Shown piece after piece: positions 10,270-18,868 of a stretch of 64,000 nt of DNA. A model generated the notes under the pieces. That model made no database searches and had not been told where the DNA came from. It saw only the letters and a list, made by a program, of their open reading frames with translations. The position numbers were made by a program, and so were the translations under genes. Source of the stretch: Modicisalibacter xianhensis (GTDB lineage: Bacteria > Pseudomonadota > Gammaproteobacteria > Pseudomonadales > Halomonadaceae); the NCBI RefSeq assembly GCF_900113605.1, contig NZ_FOPY01000011.1, forward strand, positions 62,001 through 126,000, given 5' to 3'. Position 1 is the first letter of the stretch. Each line of letters opens with the position of its first letter.

Positions 10270-11454
10270 TCAGGCGGCGGCGTGCAACGGACGTGACGGC
10301 CCGAAGGTCTCGTAGTGGCGCCGTGCCGCTGGGACGCCCAGGTCGTCCAGGTGCGCATCCACACAGCTCATGAAGCCCTGCGGCCCCACGAAGTAGCATT
10401 GCGGACGATTGCCGGGCAGGTAGCGGGCCAGCAGGCTGCGGTCGATGCGCCCGGTGTGATCCGGCGTATCCTCGGACCGCGGACGCTCGTAGAGCGTGAC
10501 GACGCGCATCTGCTGCGGGTAGCGCGCTTCGAGCGCCTTCACTTCGTCGGCGAAGGCATGATGTTCGCCATCCAGCGCCGCATGCAGGTAGGTGACTTCG
10601 CGGCCTTCCGCCAGCGCCTGGGCGGCCAGCGAGAGCATCGGGGTCTGGCCGACGCCGCCGCTGAGCAACAGGATCGGAGCGTTGCTTGCGTCGAGAGTCA
10701 GCTCGCCGGCGGGTGGCAACAGTTCGAGGCGATCACCGACCTTCAACGTGTCGTGGAAATGCCGGCTGACCTGGCCCTCCCCTTCGCGCTTGATGGAAAT
10801 CCGGTAACTGCGGCCGTTGGGCGCCGCCGACAGGCTATAGTGGCGATAAGCCGGCGTGCCGTCGATGGTCAGCTTGATGCCGATGAACTGGCCCGGCGCG
10901 AAGTCGGCGACCGGTCCACCATCCTCGGGCTCGAGCACGAAGGAGCGGATCACCGCGCTTTCCTGACGCGTGTCGGCAATACGGAAGGTGCGTGTGCCGC
11001 GCCAGCCGCCGGGCAATGACGCAAACTGGTGATAACGCTGGTCTTCAAGCTCGATGAGCAGGCCGGCGAGTTCACCGTACAGCGCGCTCCAGGCATCGGC
11101 GATCTCGGGTGTCACGGCCTCGCCCAGCACCTCGCCAATGGCAGCCATCAGGCATTCGCCGACGATAGGGTACTGGTCAGGACGGATGCCCAGCGACACG
11201 TGCTTGCTGACCACGGTGCCCAGCACCTCCCTGGCGCGCGCAGGGTCCTGGCGCAGCTGGACATAGGCGAGCACCGAACCGGCCAGCGCCCGAGGCTGGC
11301 TGCCGCTGGCCTGGTGAGCGGCATTGAACAGGGCCTTCACGTCCGGGTAGCGGTCGAACATCAGCGGATAGAAGCGCTGGGTAATGGCTTCGAGGTGTTC
11401 GGCCACGACGGGGGCGGTATCGGCGATGATGCGTTCCTGTTCTTGGGTGAGCAT
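10270..11454 (-). CDS. hmp: Flavohaemoglobin, nitric oxide dioxygenase
   Basis: A 394-residue cytoplasmic enzyme that oxidises NO to nitrate with O2 and NAD(P)H. Residues 1-~140 are a globin domain; the proximal haem histidine lies in VSKHVSLGI. A ferredoxin-reductase module follows, with the FAD-binding RHYSLSAAP, the NAD-binding GVGQTPML and the C-terminal HYETFGP. The length is normal. AAGGAG precedes the ATG. It is divergent from a NorR-type activator, and a good sigma-54 promoter lies about 45 bases upstream of its start, so induction by NO through that activator is expected, as for fhp/FhpR in Pseudomonas. Confidence 0.96.
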   Translation of the reverse strand: MLTQEQERIIADTAPVVAEHLEAITQRFYPLMFDRYPDVKALFNAAHQASGSQPRALAGSVLAYVQLRQDPARAREVLGTVVSKHVSLGIRPDQYPIVGECLMAAIGEVLGEAVTPEIADAWSALYGELAGLLIELEDQRYHQFASLPGGWRGTRTFRIADTRQESAVIRSFVLEPEDGGPVADFAPGQFIGIKLTIDGTPAYRHYSLSAAPNGRSYRISIKREGEGQVSRHFHDTLKVGDRLELLPPAGELTLDASNAPILLLSGGVGQTPMLSLAAQALAEGREVTYLHAALDGEHHAFADEVKALEARYPQQMRVVTLYERPRSEDTPDHTGRIDRSLLARYLPGNRPQCYFVGPQGFMSCVDAHLDDLGVPAARRHYETFGPSRPLHAAA

Positions 11455-11497
11455 GAAGCGTCTCCTTCAGGGGAAATGATATTGTCGGCCCGTAAGG

Positions 11498-11514
11498 AGC
11501 AACGCTCGTGCCAG
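11498..11514 (-). promoter_or_regulatory. Sigma-54 promoter of hmp
   Basis: Read on the minus strand the site is CTGGCACGAGCGTTGCT: GG at -24, ten bases, GC at -12. This is very close to the -24/-12 consensus. It sits upstream of hmp, and the divergent neighbour is a sigma-54-dependent activator. Confidence 0.88.
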
Positions 11515-11692
11515 ACTCCCTCCCGAAAACGCCACTGCGGCACTCTGCCACAGCAACGGCCCGAGGCCCTTGGCCAATGGGCGCCAGGCGTCTCCGGCCT
11601 GTGGCGTCCCGGCCCATTGGCCGACACGCCTCATGTAAAATAGACACTGCCTGTCATTGTCACTTGGACACTTCGGCTGCCAGACTATCACT

Positions 11693-13273
11693 ATGACATC
11701 GTTTCTGATCACGCTGCGCGACCTGCTGGCCCGCCTGGGCGAAGGCCAGTCTACCGAGACACTGCATGAGCATTGGGCGCGGCTGCTCGAGGCATTGGTC
11801 GGGCCCTACCCTGCCGATGCCAGCACCTTGATGGTCGCCACCGACGACGGCCTGCAACCGGTTGCCGTGCTCGGCCTGCCCGACGAGGTCTGCGGGCGAC
11901 GCTTCACGCTCGCCGCTCACCCACGCCTGGCGGCCATCGCCGCCCACCGTGGCGTGTGCCGTTTCCCGCCGGATAGTCCTCTGCCCGATCCCTTCGATGG
12001 GCTGATCGACGAGGACCTCAGCGACGTCCACGATTGCCTGGGCGTGGCCCTGCGCGACGGCGACCGGCTGACCGGGCTGTTGACCCTGGACGCCCTGGAG
12101 CAGGGCCGCCTCGCCAGCCTCGACGAGGACGAACTGCTCGCCGCCGCCAGCCTGCTCGGCACCTGCCTGCGTCTGGCGACACAACTCAGCGTAACCCGCT
12201 CACGACTCAGCGAAGCGCTCGATGCCGAACGCCAGCCACCGGCACCGGTGCATTGGCACAGCCCTGCCATGCGCCGGCTCGACGAGGCCATCGCGCTGGT
12301 CGCGCCGACCGACATGAGTGTACTGCTGCACGGCGAGACCGGTGTCGGCAAGGAGCGCATCGTGCGCCAGTTGCATGGTCGCTCCGCCCGCCACCAGGGG
12401 CCACTGGTGCAGGTCAACTGCGCTGCCCTGCCCGAGCAGTTGATCGAAAGCGAACTGTTCGGGCACCGCCGCGGGGCATTTTCAGGGGCAATCAAGGACC
12501 ATCGCGGCCACTTCGCCATGGCCGATGGCGGCACGCTGATGCTCGACGAGATCGGCGAGTTGCCGCTCGCCCTGCAGCCCAAGCTGCTACGCGTGCTGCA
12601 GGAAGGCGAGATCCAGCCGCTGGGCAGCGAACGCGTGCAGCACATCGACGTGCGTATCATCGCCGTCACCAACCGCGACCTGGCCGCCGAAGTCACCGCC
12701 GGGCGCTTCCGCGAGGACCTGTACCACCGGCTGAGCGCCTTTCCGCTGGAAGTGCCCGCGCTGCGCGAGCGCCGTGAGGACATCCCGCTGCTGGCCGGGA
12801 GTTTTCTCGAGGAGAACCGAATCCGCCTGGGCCTGGCCAACCTGCGCCTGGCCGAGGATGCCGAGCTGGCCCTGCTGGGCTGGCAGTGGCCGGGCAACGT
12901 GCGCGAGCTCGAACACACCCTGAGCCGGGCCGCCCTGCGTGCCCTGGGCGATACGCTGGCTGCCCAGCGCGAGCCCGAGGATGGCCAGCGTCAGCGGCTC
13001 ACCGTGCGCATCACCCGCCAGCATCTCGACCTGCCCGCCACGGACGCCCCATCGATTTCCGCGGCGATACAGCAGCCGACGCCACAAATTCATGCGTTAC
13101 CGGCACGCGAGGACGAGTGGACCACGCTGCGTGACGCCACCGACGACTTCCAGCGCCGGCACATTCGTCGCGCCCTGGCCAGTCACAGCGACAACTGGGC
13201 GGCGACGGCCCGGGCCCTGGGGGTGGATAGCGGTAACCTGCACCGCCTGGGCAAGCGCCTGGGGCTGAAGTGA
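11693..13273 (+). CDS. norR: NorR/FhpR-type NO-sensing sigma-54 activator (paralogue 1)
   Basis: A 526-residue regulator. An N-terminal GAF domain (to ~170) carries FPPDSPLPDPFDGL, matching the region around the non-haem iron site of NorR. The AAA+ domain has Walker A GETGVGKE, a GAFSGA loop (GAFTGA in most activators) and the Walker B region LMLDEIGEL. The C-terminus is a Fis-type helix-turn-helix. It should activate hmp, which it faces. The start at MTSFLITL is chosen because residues from an upstream start are unlike the family. A second NorR lies at 47064-48584. Confidence 0.92.
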   Translation: MTSFLITLRDLLARLGEGQSTETLHEHWARLLEALVGPYPADASTLMVATDDGLQPVAVLGLPDEVCGRRFTLAAHPRLAAIAAHRGVCRFPPDSPLPDPFDGLIDEDLSDVHDCLGVALRDGDRLTGLLTLDALEQGRLASLDEDELLAAASLLGTCLRLATQLSVTRSRLSEALDAERQPPAPVHWHSPAMRRLDEAIALVAPTDMSVLLHGETGVGKERIVRQLHGRSARHQGPLVQVNCAALPEQLIESELFGHRRGAFSGAIKDHRGHFAMADGGTLMLDEIGELPLALQPKLLRVLQEGEIQPLGSERVQHIDVRIIAVTNRDLAAEVTAGRFREDLYHRLSAFPLEVPALRERREDIPLLAGSFLEENRIRLGLANLRLAEDAELALLGWQWPGNVRELEHTLSRAALRALGDTLAAQREPEDGQRQRLTVRITRQHLDLPATDAPSISAAIQQPTPQIHALPAREDEWTTLRDATDDFQRRHIRRALASHSDNWAATARALGVDSGNLHRLGKRLGLK

Positions 13274-13385
13274 TATGCGGCGCTCTGACGCATGGCAATG
13301 GTCACCATAACCATTGGCTATTTCAGGAATTTGCACGGTTTTGGCAAGATAGGCCGCCTTTTCGGGACCGTATAAAAGGAAGCCA

Positions 13386-13922
13386 ATGGTCAAGAGTTAC
13401 CTGGGCAAGATGAAGGGAGCCCCCATTGAGCGTAGGCCACCGTGCTGGCGCGATGCCCTGTGGTCGTGGTTTGGTGCCTTCGTCGGCATGGCAGGCGTGG
13501 GCTGGCTGAGCAGCCTGTCGCTGCAGGCCCACTCGCTGTTGATGGTCGGCTCCTTCGGCGCAACGTCGGTGCTGCTGTATGCCGCACCGGAAAGCCCGTT
13601 GGCACAGCCGCGCAACGTGCTCGGCGGCAACGTGCTCTCGGCACTGATTGGCGTGCTCAGCTGGCAATGGCTGGGCGACTCCTGGCTGGCCGCCGCGGTG
13701 GCCGTATCGACCGCCATCCTGGCCATGCAGCTTACCCACACCCTGCATCCCCCCGGCGGGGCCACAGCATTGATTGCGGTGATCGGCACCGGTGAACTGC
13801 ACTCGCTGGGCTGGACCTACGCCTTCATGCCAGTTGCCGCAGGCTGTGCGCTGATGCTCGGCGTGGCGATCCTGGTCAATAACCTGGCCCGCCATCGGCG
13901 CTATCCCCAGCATTGGTGGTAG
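13386..13922 (+). CDS. HPP-family integral membrane protein
   Basis: A 178-residue protein with about four or five hydrophobic helices and the motif HPPGGATAL (residues ~120-128) that names the HPP family. A plant member has been reported as a chloroplast nitrite transporter; bacterial members are poorly characterised. AAGGA lies just upstream of the ATG. It is a single gene between norR and a convergent AbrB-family gene. A role in nitrogen-oxide handling is suggested only by the neighbourhood. Confidence 0.85.
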   Translation: MVKSYLGKMKGAPIERRPPCWRDALWSWFGAFVGMAGVGWLSSLSLQAHSLLMVGSFGATSVLLYAAPESPLAQPRNVLGGNVLSALIGVLSWQWLGDSWLAAAVAVSTAILAMQLTHTLHPPGGATALIAVIGTGELHSLGWTYAFMPVAAGCALMLGVAILVNNLARHRRYPQHWW

Positions 13923-13932
13923 CCAGGGTCAC

Positions 13933-13960
13933 CGCCGGGCCGCTCCGCTCAGGCCCGGCG
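13933..13960. terminator. Hairpin at convergent HPP and AbrB-family gene ends
   Basis: CGCCGGGCC pairs perfectly with GGCCCGGCG around a 10-base loop. The stop codon of the minus-strand gene lies within the loop. No T-run follows on either strand. Confidence 0.5.
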
Positions 13961-15016
13961 TCGCTGAAAGGCCTTCAGCAACAGCGGCATTACCATGATC
14001 AACACGGTAATGCGCAGCAGGTGGTGAGAGGTCACGAAAGCCGGATCGATGCCCAGCGACAACGCCACCAGGCTAAGCTCGGGTGCCCCGCCCGGCATGT
14101 AAGCCAGCAATGCCGCGGCCGCCGAATAGCCGGTGATCGCATGCACCAGCCAGGCGGCGGCGATAGCGATCAGCAGCAGCGCCACCGCCTGAAGCACAGC
14201 CATCAGCAGGTTCATCCCCACCGCCGCCAGTGACGTTCCCCCGAAACGCACCCCGACCGAGACGCCGATGATGATCTGCGCCAGCGCGACGATGGTCGGC
14301 GGAATGGCCGCCTCGGTCACGCCGGTGATGTGCAGGGCTCCGGACAACAGCACGGGGCCGAACAGCAACGGGTTGGGCAGGTGCAGCCGCCGTCCCAGCC
14401 ACATGCCGATCACGCCGGCCCCGATCAGCAGCAATGCATCGCCGAACGCCGGAACCGTCAGCCACTCGGCCAGCGTCATGCTGCGCGACTGCAGGCTGAC
14501 GTGACCGATCAGGTTGAGCGCCGGTGGTATCGCCAGCAGCAGTACCAGGATGCGCACCGCATGGGTCAGCCCTACCACGCGCAGGTCGGCCTGCGAATCC
14601 GCCGCCATCAGCGTTACTGCCGACACCCCGCCGGGCACTCCCGAATACATCGCGGTATCCATGGAGTAGCCGGCGATACGCCGACCGAACCACACCGAGA
14701 ATGCCATCATCACCGCCGTGGTCAGCAGCATCAGCACCAGACTGGTACCCCACAGAGTCACGTCGCCGGCAATATCGGGGGTGAACGCCGCGCCGAGCAT
14801 CACCCCGATCACCACCAGTACCGCCTTGCGCGAGGTGGTGGGCGCACGCAGCCGCACGCCACCCAGGCTGAGCAGGGTGGTGGCGATCAACGCCCCCAGC
14901 AGCCAGGGCAAGGGCACGTCGAGTGCATAGGCGATGCCGCCACCGACGGCACCGATGGCGAGTGTGGGAAGCAATTTGCCGGTCGCGACGCACCGGCCTT
15001 TGATCGTGGCAATCAA
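13949..15016 (-). CDS. AbrB-family (ammonia monooxygenase-like) membrane protein
   Basis: A 355-residue membrane protein with roughly ten hydrophobic helices and the repeated motif PLPWLLGALI near residue 35. It belongs to the family named AbrB or 'putative ammonia monooxygenase' (unrelated to the Bacillus regulator AbrB). The family occurs widely beside tripartite tricarboxylate transporters, as here, and its function is not established. The start is TTG at 15016 with GAGGGG about 6 bases before it; no ATG fits better. Confidence 0.8.
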   Translation of the reverse strand: MIATIKGRCVATGKLLPTLAIGAVGGGIAYALDVPLPWLLGALIATTLLSLGGVRLRAPTTSRKAVLVVIGVMLGAAFTPDIAGDVTLWGTSLVLMLLTTAVMMAFSVWFGRRIAGYSMDTAMYSGVPGGVSAVTLMAADSQADLRVVGLTHAVRILVLLLAIPPALNLIGHVSLQSRSMTLAEWLTVPAFGDALLLIGAGVIGMWLGRRLHLPNPLLFGPVLLSGALHITGVTEAAIPPTIVALAQIIIGVSVGVRFGGTSLAAVGMNLLMAVLQAVALLLIAIAAAWLVHAITGYSAAAALLAYMPGGAPELSLVALSLGIDPAFVTSHHLLRITVLIMVMPLLLKAFQRRRA

Positions 15017-15051
15017 GGCAACCCCTCTGTCATGTGGTCATGGAATGCACA

Positions 15052-15084
15052 GGGCCCGGGATCGGCACTACCGATCCCGGGCCC
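15052..15084 (-). terminator. Perfect hairpin after tctA
   Basis: A 14-base-pair perfect stem (GGGCCCGGGATCGG arms) with a CACTA loop lies between tctA and the downstream AbrB-family gene on the same strand. No U-tract follows. It may end the tct transcript, or protect its 3' end while allowing some read-through. Confidence 0.5.
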
Positions 15085-15110
15085 AGCGCCGCCAGAGGAT
15101 GCGGCAAGCG

Positions 15111-16616
15111 TCAGGCGCCGTCCAGCGACTTGCGGGTCAGCAGCTTCGGCAGCAGCCATGGCAACACCAGCAGAAGGACCGCGGCGATCCACAACCCCAG
15201 CGAGATGCCCGACTGCCACAGGATGCCGACGTCACCGCCGCTGATCGACAGGGCGCGACGCAGGTTGTCCTCCATCAGCCCGCCGAGTACGTAGCCGAGA
15301 ATCACCGGTGCCAGCGAGAAACCCAGTTTGCGCAGCAGGTAGCCGAACACGCCGATGATCAGCATCAGGTAGATGGCCATCAGGTCGGAGTGCAACTGGT
15401 AGACGCCGGCGAAGGCCAGGATCGCGATGCCCGGTACCAGCACCCAGCGCGGGATGGTCAAGACCTTGGCGAACAGCCCCGCCAAGGGCAGGTTGAGCGC
15501 CAGCAGTACCACGTTGCCGATGTACAGCGAGGCGATCAGGCCACCGGCCACCTCGGGGCGTTCGGAGAACATCATCGGGCCGGGGGTGATGTTGTAGAGC
15601 ATCAGTGCACCGAGCAGCACCGCCGTGGTACCCGAACCCGGGATGCCCAGCGTCAGCATGGGTACGAAGGAGCCCGCCGCCGCGGCATTGTTGGCCGCTT
15701 CGGGCGCGGCCAGACCGCGCATGTTACCGGTGCCGAAGGTACCTTCCTTGTCGGAGAGGCGCTTTTCGGTGGTATACGAGACCGCACCGGCCACGGAGGC
15801 GCCGGTGCCCGGCAACACGCCGACGATGAAGCCGATCAGCCCGCAGCGCAGCATGGTCCACTTGCAGTACAGCACTTCCTTCAAGCTGACCATCACCCGA
15901 CCCAGCGGCGGCATCTCGTCGCCGGCATCCTGGCGATTGGCATGCTCGAGCATCAAGAGAATCTCGCTAATCGCGAACAGGCCGATGATCATCACCACGA
16001 AGTCGATACCGTCGTAGAGTTCGGCCATGCCAAAGGTGTAGCGCAGCACGCCGGTGCCGGAGTCCACGCCCACCATGGCGATCATCACGCCGAGTACCGC
16101 ACCGATGGCGGTCTTGATCGGATCCTTGCCCATCATTACCGCCATTGACGCGAAGGCGAAAATCATCAGCGCGAAGAACTCAGCGGGGCCGAACATCACG
16201 GCTACCTGCGCAAGCAGCGGCGCGAACAGCGTCAGGCCGATGATGGCGATGGTCGCCCCGACGAACGAGCTTACCGCGGACAGGCCCAGCGCCGGCCCGG
16301 CCAGGCCCTTCTTGGCCAGCGGGTGGCCGTCGAGCGTGGTCATCACCGCCCCGGCGTCGCCGGGCACGTTGAGCAGAATGCTCGACATGCGCCCACCGTA
16401 CTCCGCACCGGTGTACACCCCGGCCAACAGGATCAGCGCCGACTCGGCCGGCAGGCCGAGCGTATAGGCCAGCGGCATCAGAATGGCGATGCCGTTGATC
16501 GGGCCGATGCCCGGCAGCGCACCGAACAGCGTGCCCAACATCGCCCCCAGAAAGGCGAGCCCCAGATTGAGGGGGCTCAACGCCACACCGAAACCGTCTA
16601 TCAGAAAATCGAACAT
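15111..16616 (-). CDS. tctA: Tripartite tricarboxylate transporter permease TctA
   Basis: A 501-residue, ~12-helix permease of the TTT family. The glycine-rich block GALPGIGPINGIAILMPL (residues ~33-50) and PGTGASVAGAVSY (~265-277) are family signatures. It forms the transport channel with TctB and uses substrate delivered by TctC. Gene order is tctC-tctB-tctA, with 10 bases between tctB and tctA. TTT systems take up citrate, aromatic acids or other carboxylates; the substrate is not determined here. Confidence 0.94.
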   Translation of the reverse strand: MFDFLIDGFGVALSPLNLGLAFLGAMLGTLFGALPGIGPINGIAILMPLAYTLGLPAESALILLAGVYTGAEYGGRMSSILLNVPGDAGAVMTTLDGHPLAKKGLAGPALGLSAVSSFVGATIAIIGLTLFAPLLAQVAVMFGPAEFFALMIFAFASMAVMMGKDPIKTAIGAVLGVMIAMVGVDSGTGVLRYTFGMAELYDGIDFVVMIIGLFAISEILLMLEHANRQDAGDEMPPLGRVMVSLKEVLYCKWTMLRCGLIGFIVGVLPGTGASVAGAVSYTTEKRLSDKEGTFGTGNMRGLAAPEAANNAAAAGSFVPMLTLGIPGSGTTAVLLGALMLYNITPGPMMFSERPEVAGGLIASLYIGNVVLLALNLPLAGLFAKVLTIPRWVLVPGIAILAFAGVYQLHSDLMAIYLMLIIGVFGYLLRKLGFSLAPVILGYVLGGLMEDNLRRALSISGGDVGILWQSGISLGLWIAAVLLLVLPWLLPKLLTRKSLDGA

Positions 16617-16626
16617 GCCGGGCTCC

Positions 16627-17076
16627 TCAGGTGAAGTCGGGCAGCCAGTAGCCGCCTGGCAAGGAAATTCCCAGCCCTTGGGTGAATAGGTAGAAGCTGC
16701 CCAGCGACATCAGTACCGCGGCAATCAGCGCCTTGAGCCAGGTCGCCTCGAACAGCCGGGCCAGGGCCAGCACCGCGAAGAAGGTGGTCACGATGAATCC
16801 CAGGCGCGTGAACAGCAGGGCGTAGACCAGCAGCACGCCCAGCACCGCCAGCAGCTTCAGGGCCAGCGCCTTGTCGGGCCAGTGGCCGTTCTCGCCCGGG
16901 CGAAACACCAGCACCAGGGACAACGCGGCCAGCACCACCGACAATACGATGGGGAAGGCCTTGGGCCCGACGGGTTCGTAGCTGAAAGGGATCTGCAGGT
17001 TGGCGGCCTGGGCGGCGGCAAACGCCGCCAGACCGATCAGGGCGAGTCCCAGGATGCGGTCGGCGGCGAGCTTCAT
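16627..17076 (-). CDS. tctB: Tripartite tricarboxylate transporter small subunit TctB
   Basis: A 149-residue membrane protein with four hydrophobic helices, the expected size for TctB. The N-terminal region LALIGLAAFAAAQAANLQ and the following PFSYEPVGPKAFP are typical. Its ATG overlaps the stop of tctC by 4 bases, so the two are translationally coupled. Confidence 0.88.
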   Translation of the reverse strand: MKLAADRILGLALIGLAAFAAAQAANLQIPFSYEPVGPKAFPIVLSVVLAALSLVLVFRPGENGHWPDKALALKLLAVLGVLLVYALLFTRLGFIVTTFFAVLALARLFEATWLKALIAAVLMSLGSFYLFTQGLGISLPGGYWLPDFT

Positions 17077-18059
17077 TGTGTCAGACCCACTTCGTCGGCA
17101 AGTTGCTTGAACTGGGCGACCTGGTCCTTGACGTAGCTGTCGAAGTCATCGCCGAAGCGCGACATCGGGAACAGTCCGCGCGCCTCACGCAGCTCGGCGA
17201 ACTTCTCCTTCTCGGACAGTGTCTCGAGCTTGTTCACCCATTCCTGATAGGCCTCGTCGCTGACCTCCGGCCCCATGTAGTAGCCACGCCAGATCGGCCA
17301 CTGCACATCGTAGCCCTGCTCGGCGGCGGTGGGAATCTCGGCATAAGGCCCGCCCAGACGCTCTTCGGACAGCGAGGCCAGCACGCGCACCTTGCCGCTT
17401 TCCAGATGCGGACGCAGTTCCGACATGTCACCGGTGAAGACCTGGATATGGTCACCCAGCAGCGCCGCCAGTGACTCGCCGCCACCCTCGAAGGCCACGT
17501 AACGCAGGTCGCGCGGCGAGATGTCCGCCGCCTTGGCGGTCAGCGCCGCTTTCATCCAGTCCTGGCTACCCACGGTACCACCGGCACCGAAGACGATCTT
17601 GCCGGGCTGGGTCTTGAGGTCCTTCATGAGTTCATCAAGGGTCTGCCATGGCGCGTCGGCCTTGACCACGATGGCGCCGTAGTCGGCACCCAGCGCGCCC
17701 AGCCAGCGCACCTCGTCGGCGTCGTACTGGCCGAACTTGCCCAGCGCCAGGTTGACGGCGGCCCCGGTGCTCGCCGCCACGATCAGGTTGGGATCGTCGC
17801 TGCGCACGCCATTGACGTGGTTGTAGGCCACCGCACCGATACCGCCCGGCATGTAGCTGACCATCATCGGCTTGTCGATCAGCCCGGTCTCCTGCAGACC
17901 GTTGGCCGCGAGGCGGCAGGTCAGGTCGTAACCACCGCCCGGCTTGGCCGGTGCGATACACTCGGAAGCGTCGGATTGGGCCTGGGCCGTGCCGGTCGCC
18001 AGCGCACCGCTGAGCACCAACAGCGAGGACCAGTGGCGGAATGCCGAGTTGAATTTCAT
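17073..18059 (-). CDS. tctC: Tripartite tricarboxylate transporter binding protein TctC
   Basis: A 328-residue periplasmic binding protein of the Bug/TctC family with a Sec signal peptide ending around GTAQAQ (residues 1-28). The segment APAKPGGGYDLTCR is the conserved ligand loop of the family, and MPGGIGAVAYNHV is the second conserved loop. It is the first gene of the operon and is divergent from the tctDE regulators. It binds a carboxylate; which one is unknown. Confidence 0.94.
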   Translation of the reverse strand: MKFNSAFRHWSSLLVLSGALATGTAQAQSDASECIAPAKPGGGYDLTCRLAANGLQETGLIDKPMMVSYMPGGIGAVAYNHVNGVRSDDPNLIVAASTGAAVNLALGKFGQYDADEVRWLGALGADYGAIVVKADAPWQTLDELMKDLKTQPGKIVFGAGGTVGSQDWMKAALTAKAADISPRDLRYVAFEGGGESLAALLGDHIQVFTGDMSELRPHLESGKVRVLASLSEERLGGPYAEIPTAAEQGYDVQWPIWRGYYMGPEVSDEAYQEWVNKLETLSEKEKFAELREARGLFPMSRFGDDFDSYVKDQVAQFKQLADEVGLTQ

Positions 18060-18151
18060 GGCGGACTCCTGTTTCTTTGTTGTGAATGCGAGGGGATATC
18101 CCTCCCTGCCGTCATCGCGTCGATGACACGGGAGATGCTAGAGGCCCAACC

Positions 18152-18180
18152 TTTCATCAACCTGTCATCCGCGCTTCATC
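18152..18180. promoter_or_regulatory. Three direct repeats with 11-base period (TctD-box candidate)
   Basis: TCATC occurs at 18154, 18165 and 18176, each in a related 7-mer (CTTTCAT, CTGTCAT, GCTTCAT). Direct repeats one helical turn apart are how OmpR/PhoB-family regulators bind. The site lies between divergent tctC and tctD, so TctD is the best candidate. The middle unit equals a Pho-box half-site, so PhoB is an alternative. Confidence 0.5.
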
Positions 18181-18199
18181 CCCGTGAGACTTTGGTCCA

Positions 18200-18868
18200 A
18201 TGCGCCTGCTTATCGTCGAAGACGACCCGTTGATCGCCCGCTCCCTCGAACAGGCCCTGGGCCCGCTGGGCAATACCGTCGAGACGTTCTCGCGGCTGAG
18301 CGAAGCCCGGGCGGCCCTGGCGCATGGCCATTTCGACCTGGTCGTGCTCGACCTGGGATTGCCCGACGGCAACGGCCTGACGCTGCTCGCCGAGCTGCGT
18401 GAACGCAGCGACACTACGCCGGTGCTGATCCTCACCGCCCGTGACGGCGTCGACGAGCGCGTTCGCGGACTCGACCTGGGCGCCGATGACTATCTGGCCA
18501 AGCCGTTCTCGCTGGCCGAACTCGAGGCCCGGGTACGCGCCCTGCTGCGCCGCAGCCAGCAGCGTACCGACAACCGCCTGCAGTTCGGGCCGCTGTGCTT
18601 CGACCCTGCCTCGGGCACCGCCACGCTGCACGGCGAGCCCCTGGCCCTGCCGCGCCGTGAACTTGGCCTGCTGGAAGGCCTGTTGCTGCATGCCGGACGC
18701 ATCGCGCCGCGAGAGTTGCTGGTCGATCGTCTGTTCGGCTTCGGTGACGTGGGGCCCAATGCCCTGGAGGTGTACATCAGTCGTTTGCGCAAACGCCTCC
18801 AGGGTAGCGGGCTGCGTATCCGTACCCTGCGCGGGCTGGGCTACCGGCTGGAGGATGACTCGACGTGA
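18200..18868 (+). CDS. tctD: OmpR-family response regulator TctD
   Basis: A 222-residue response regulator. The receiver domain has the phosphorylated aspartate in LVVLDLGLPDG (residue ~51) and the conserved lysine in LAKPFSL (~101). The C-terminal winged helix ends LRTLRGLGYRLE. It is encoded with sensor kinase TctE, overlapping it by 4 bases, and is divergent from tctCBA, which it presumably activates. Confidence 0.93.
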   Translation: MRLLIVEDDPLIARSLEQALGPLGNTVETFSRLSEARAALAHGHFDLVVLDLGLPDGNGLTLLAELRERSDTTPVLILTARDGVDERVRGLDLGADDYLAKPFSLAELEARVRALLRRSQQRTDNRLQFGPLCFDPASGTATLHGEPLALPRRELGLLEGLLLHAGRIAPRELLVDRLFGFGDVGPNALEVYISRLRKRLQGSGLRIRTLRGLGYRLEDDST

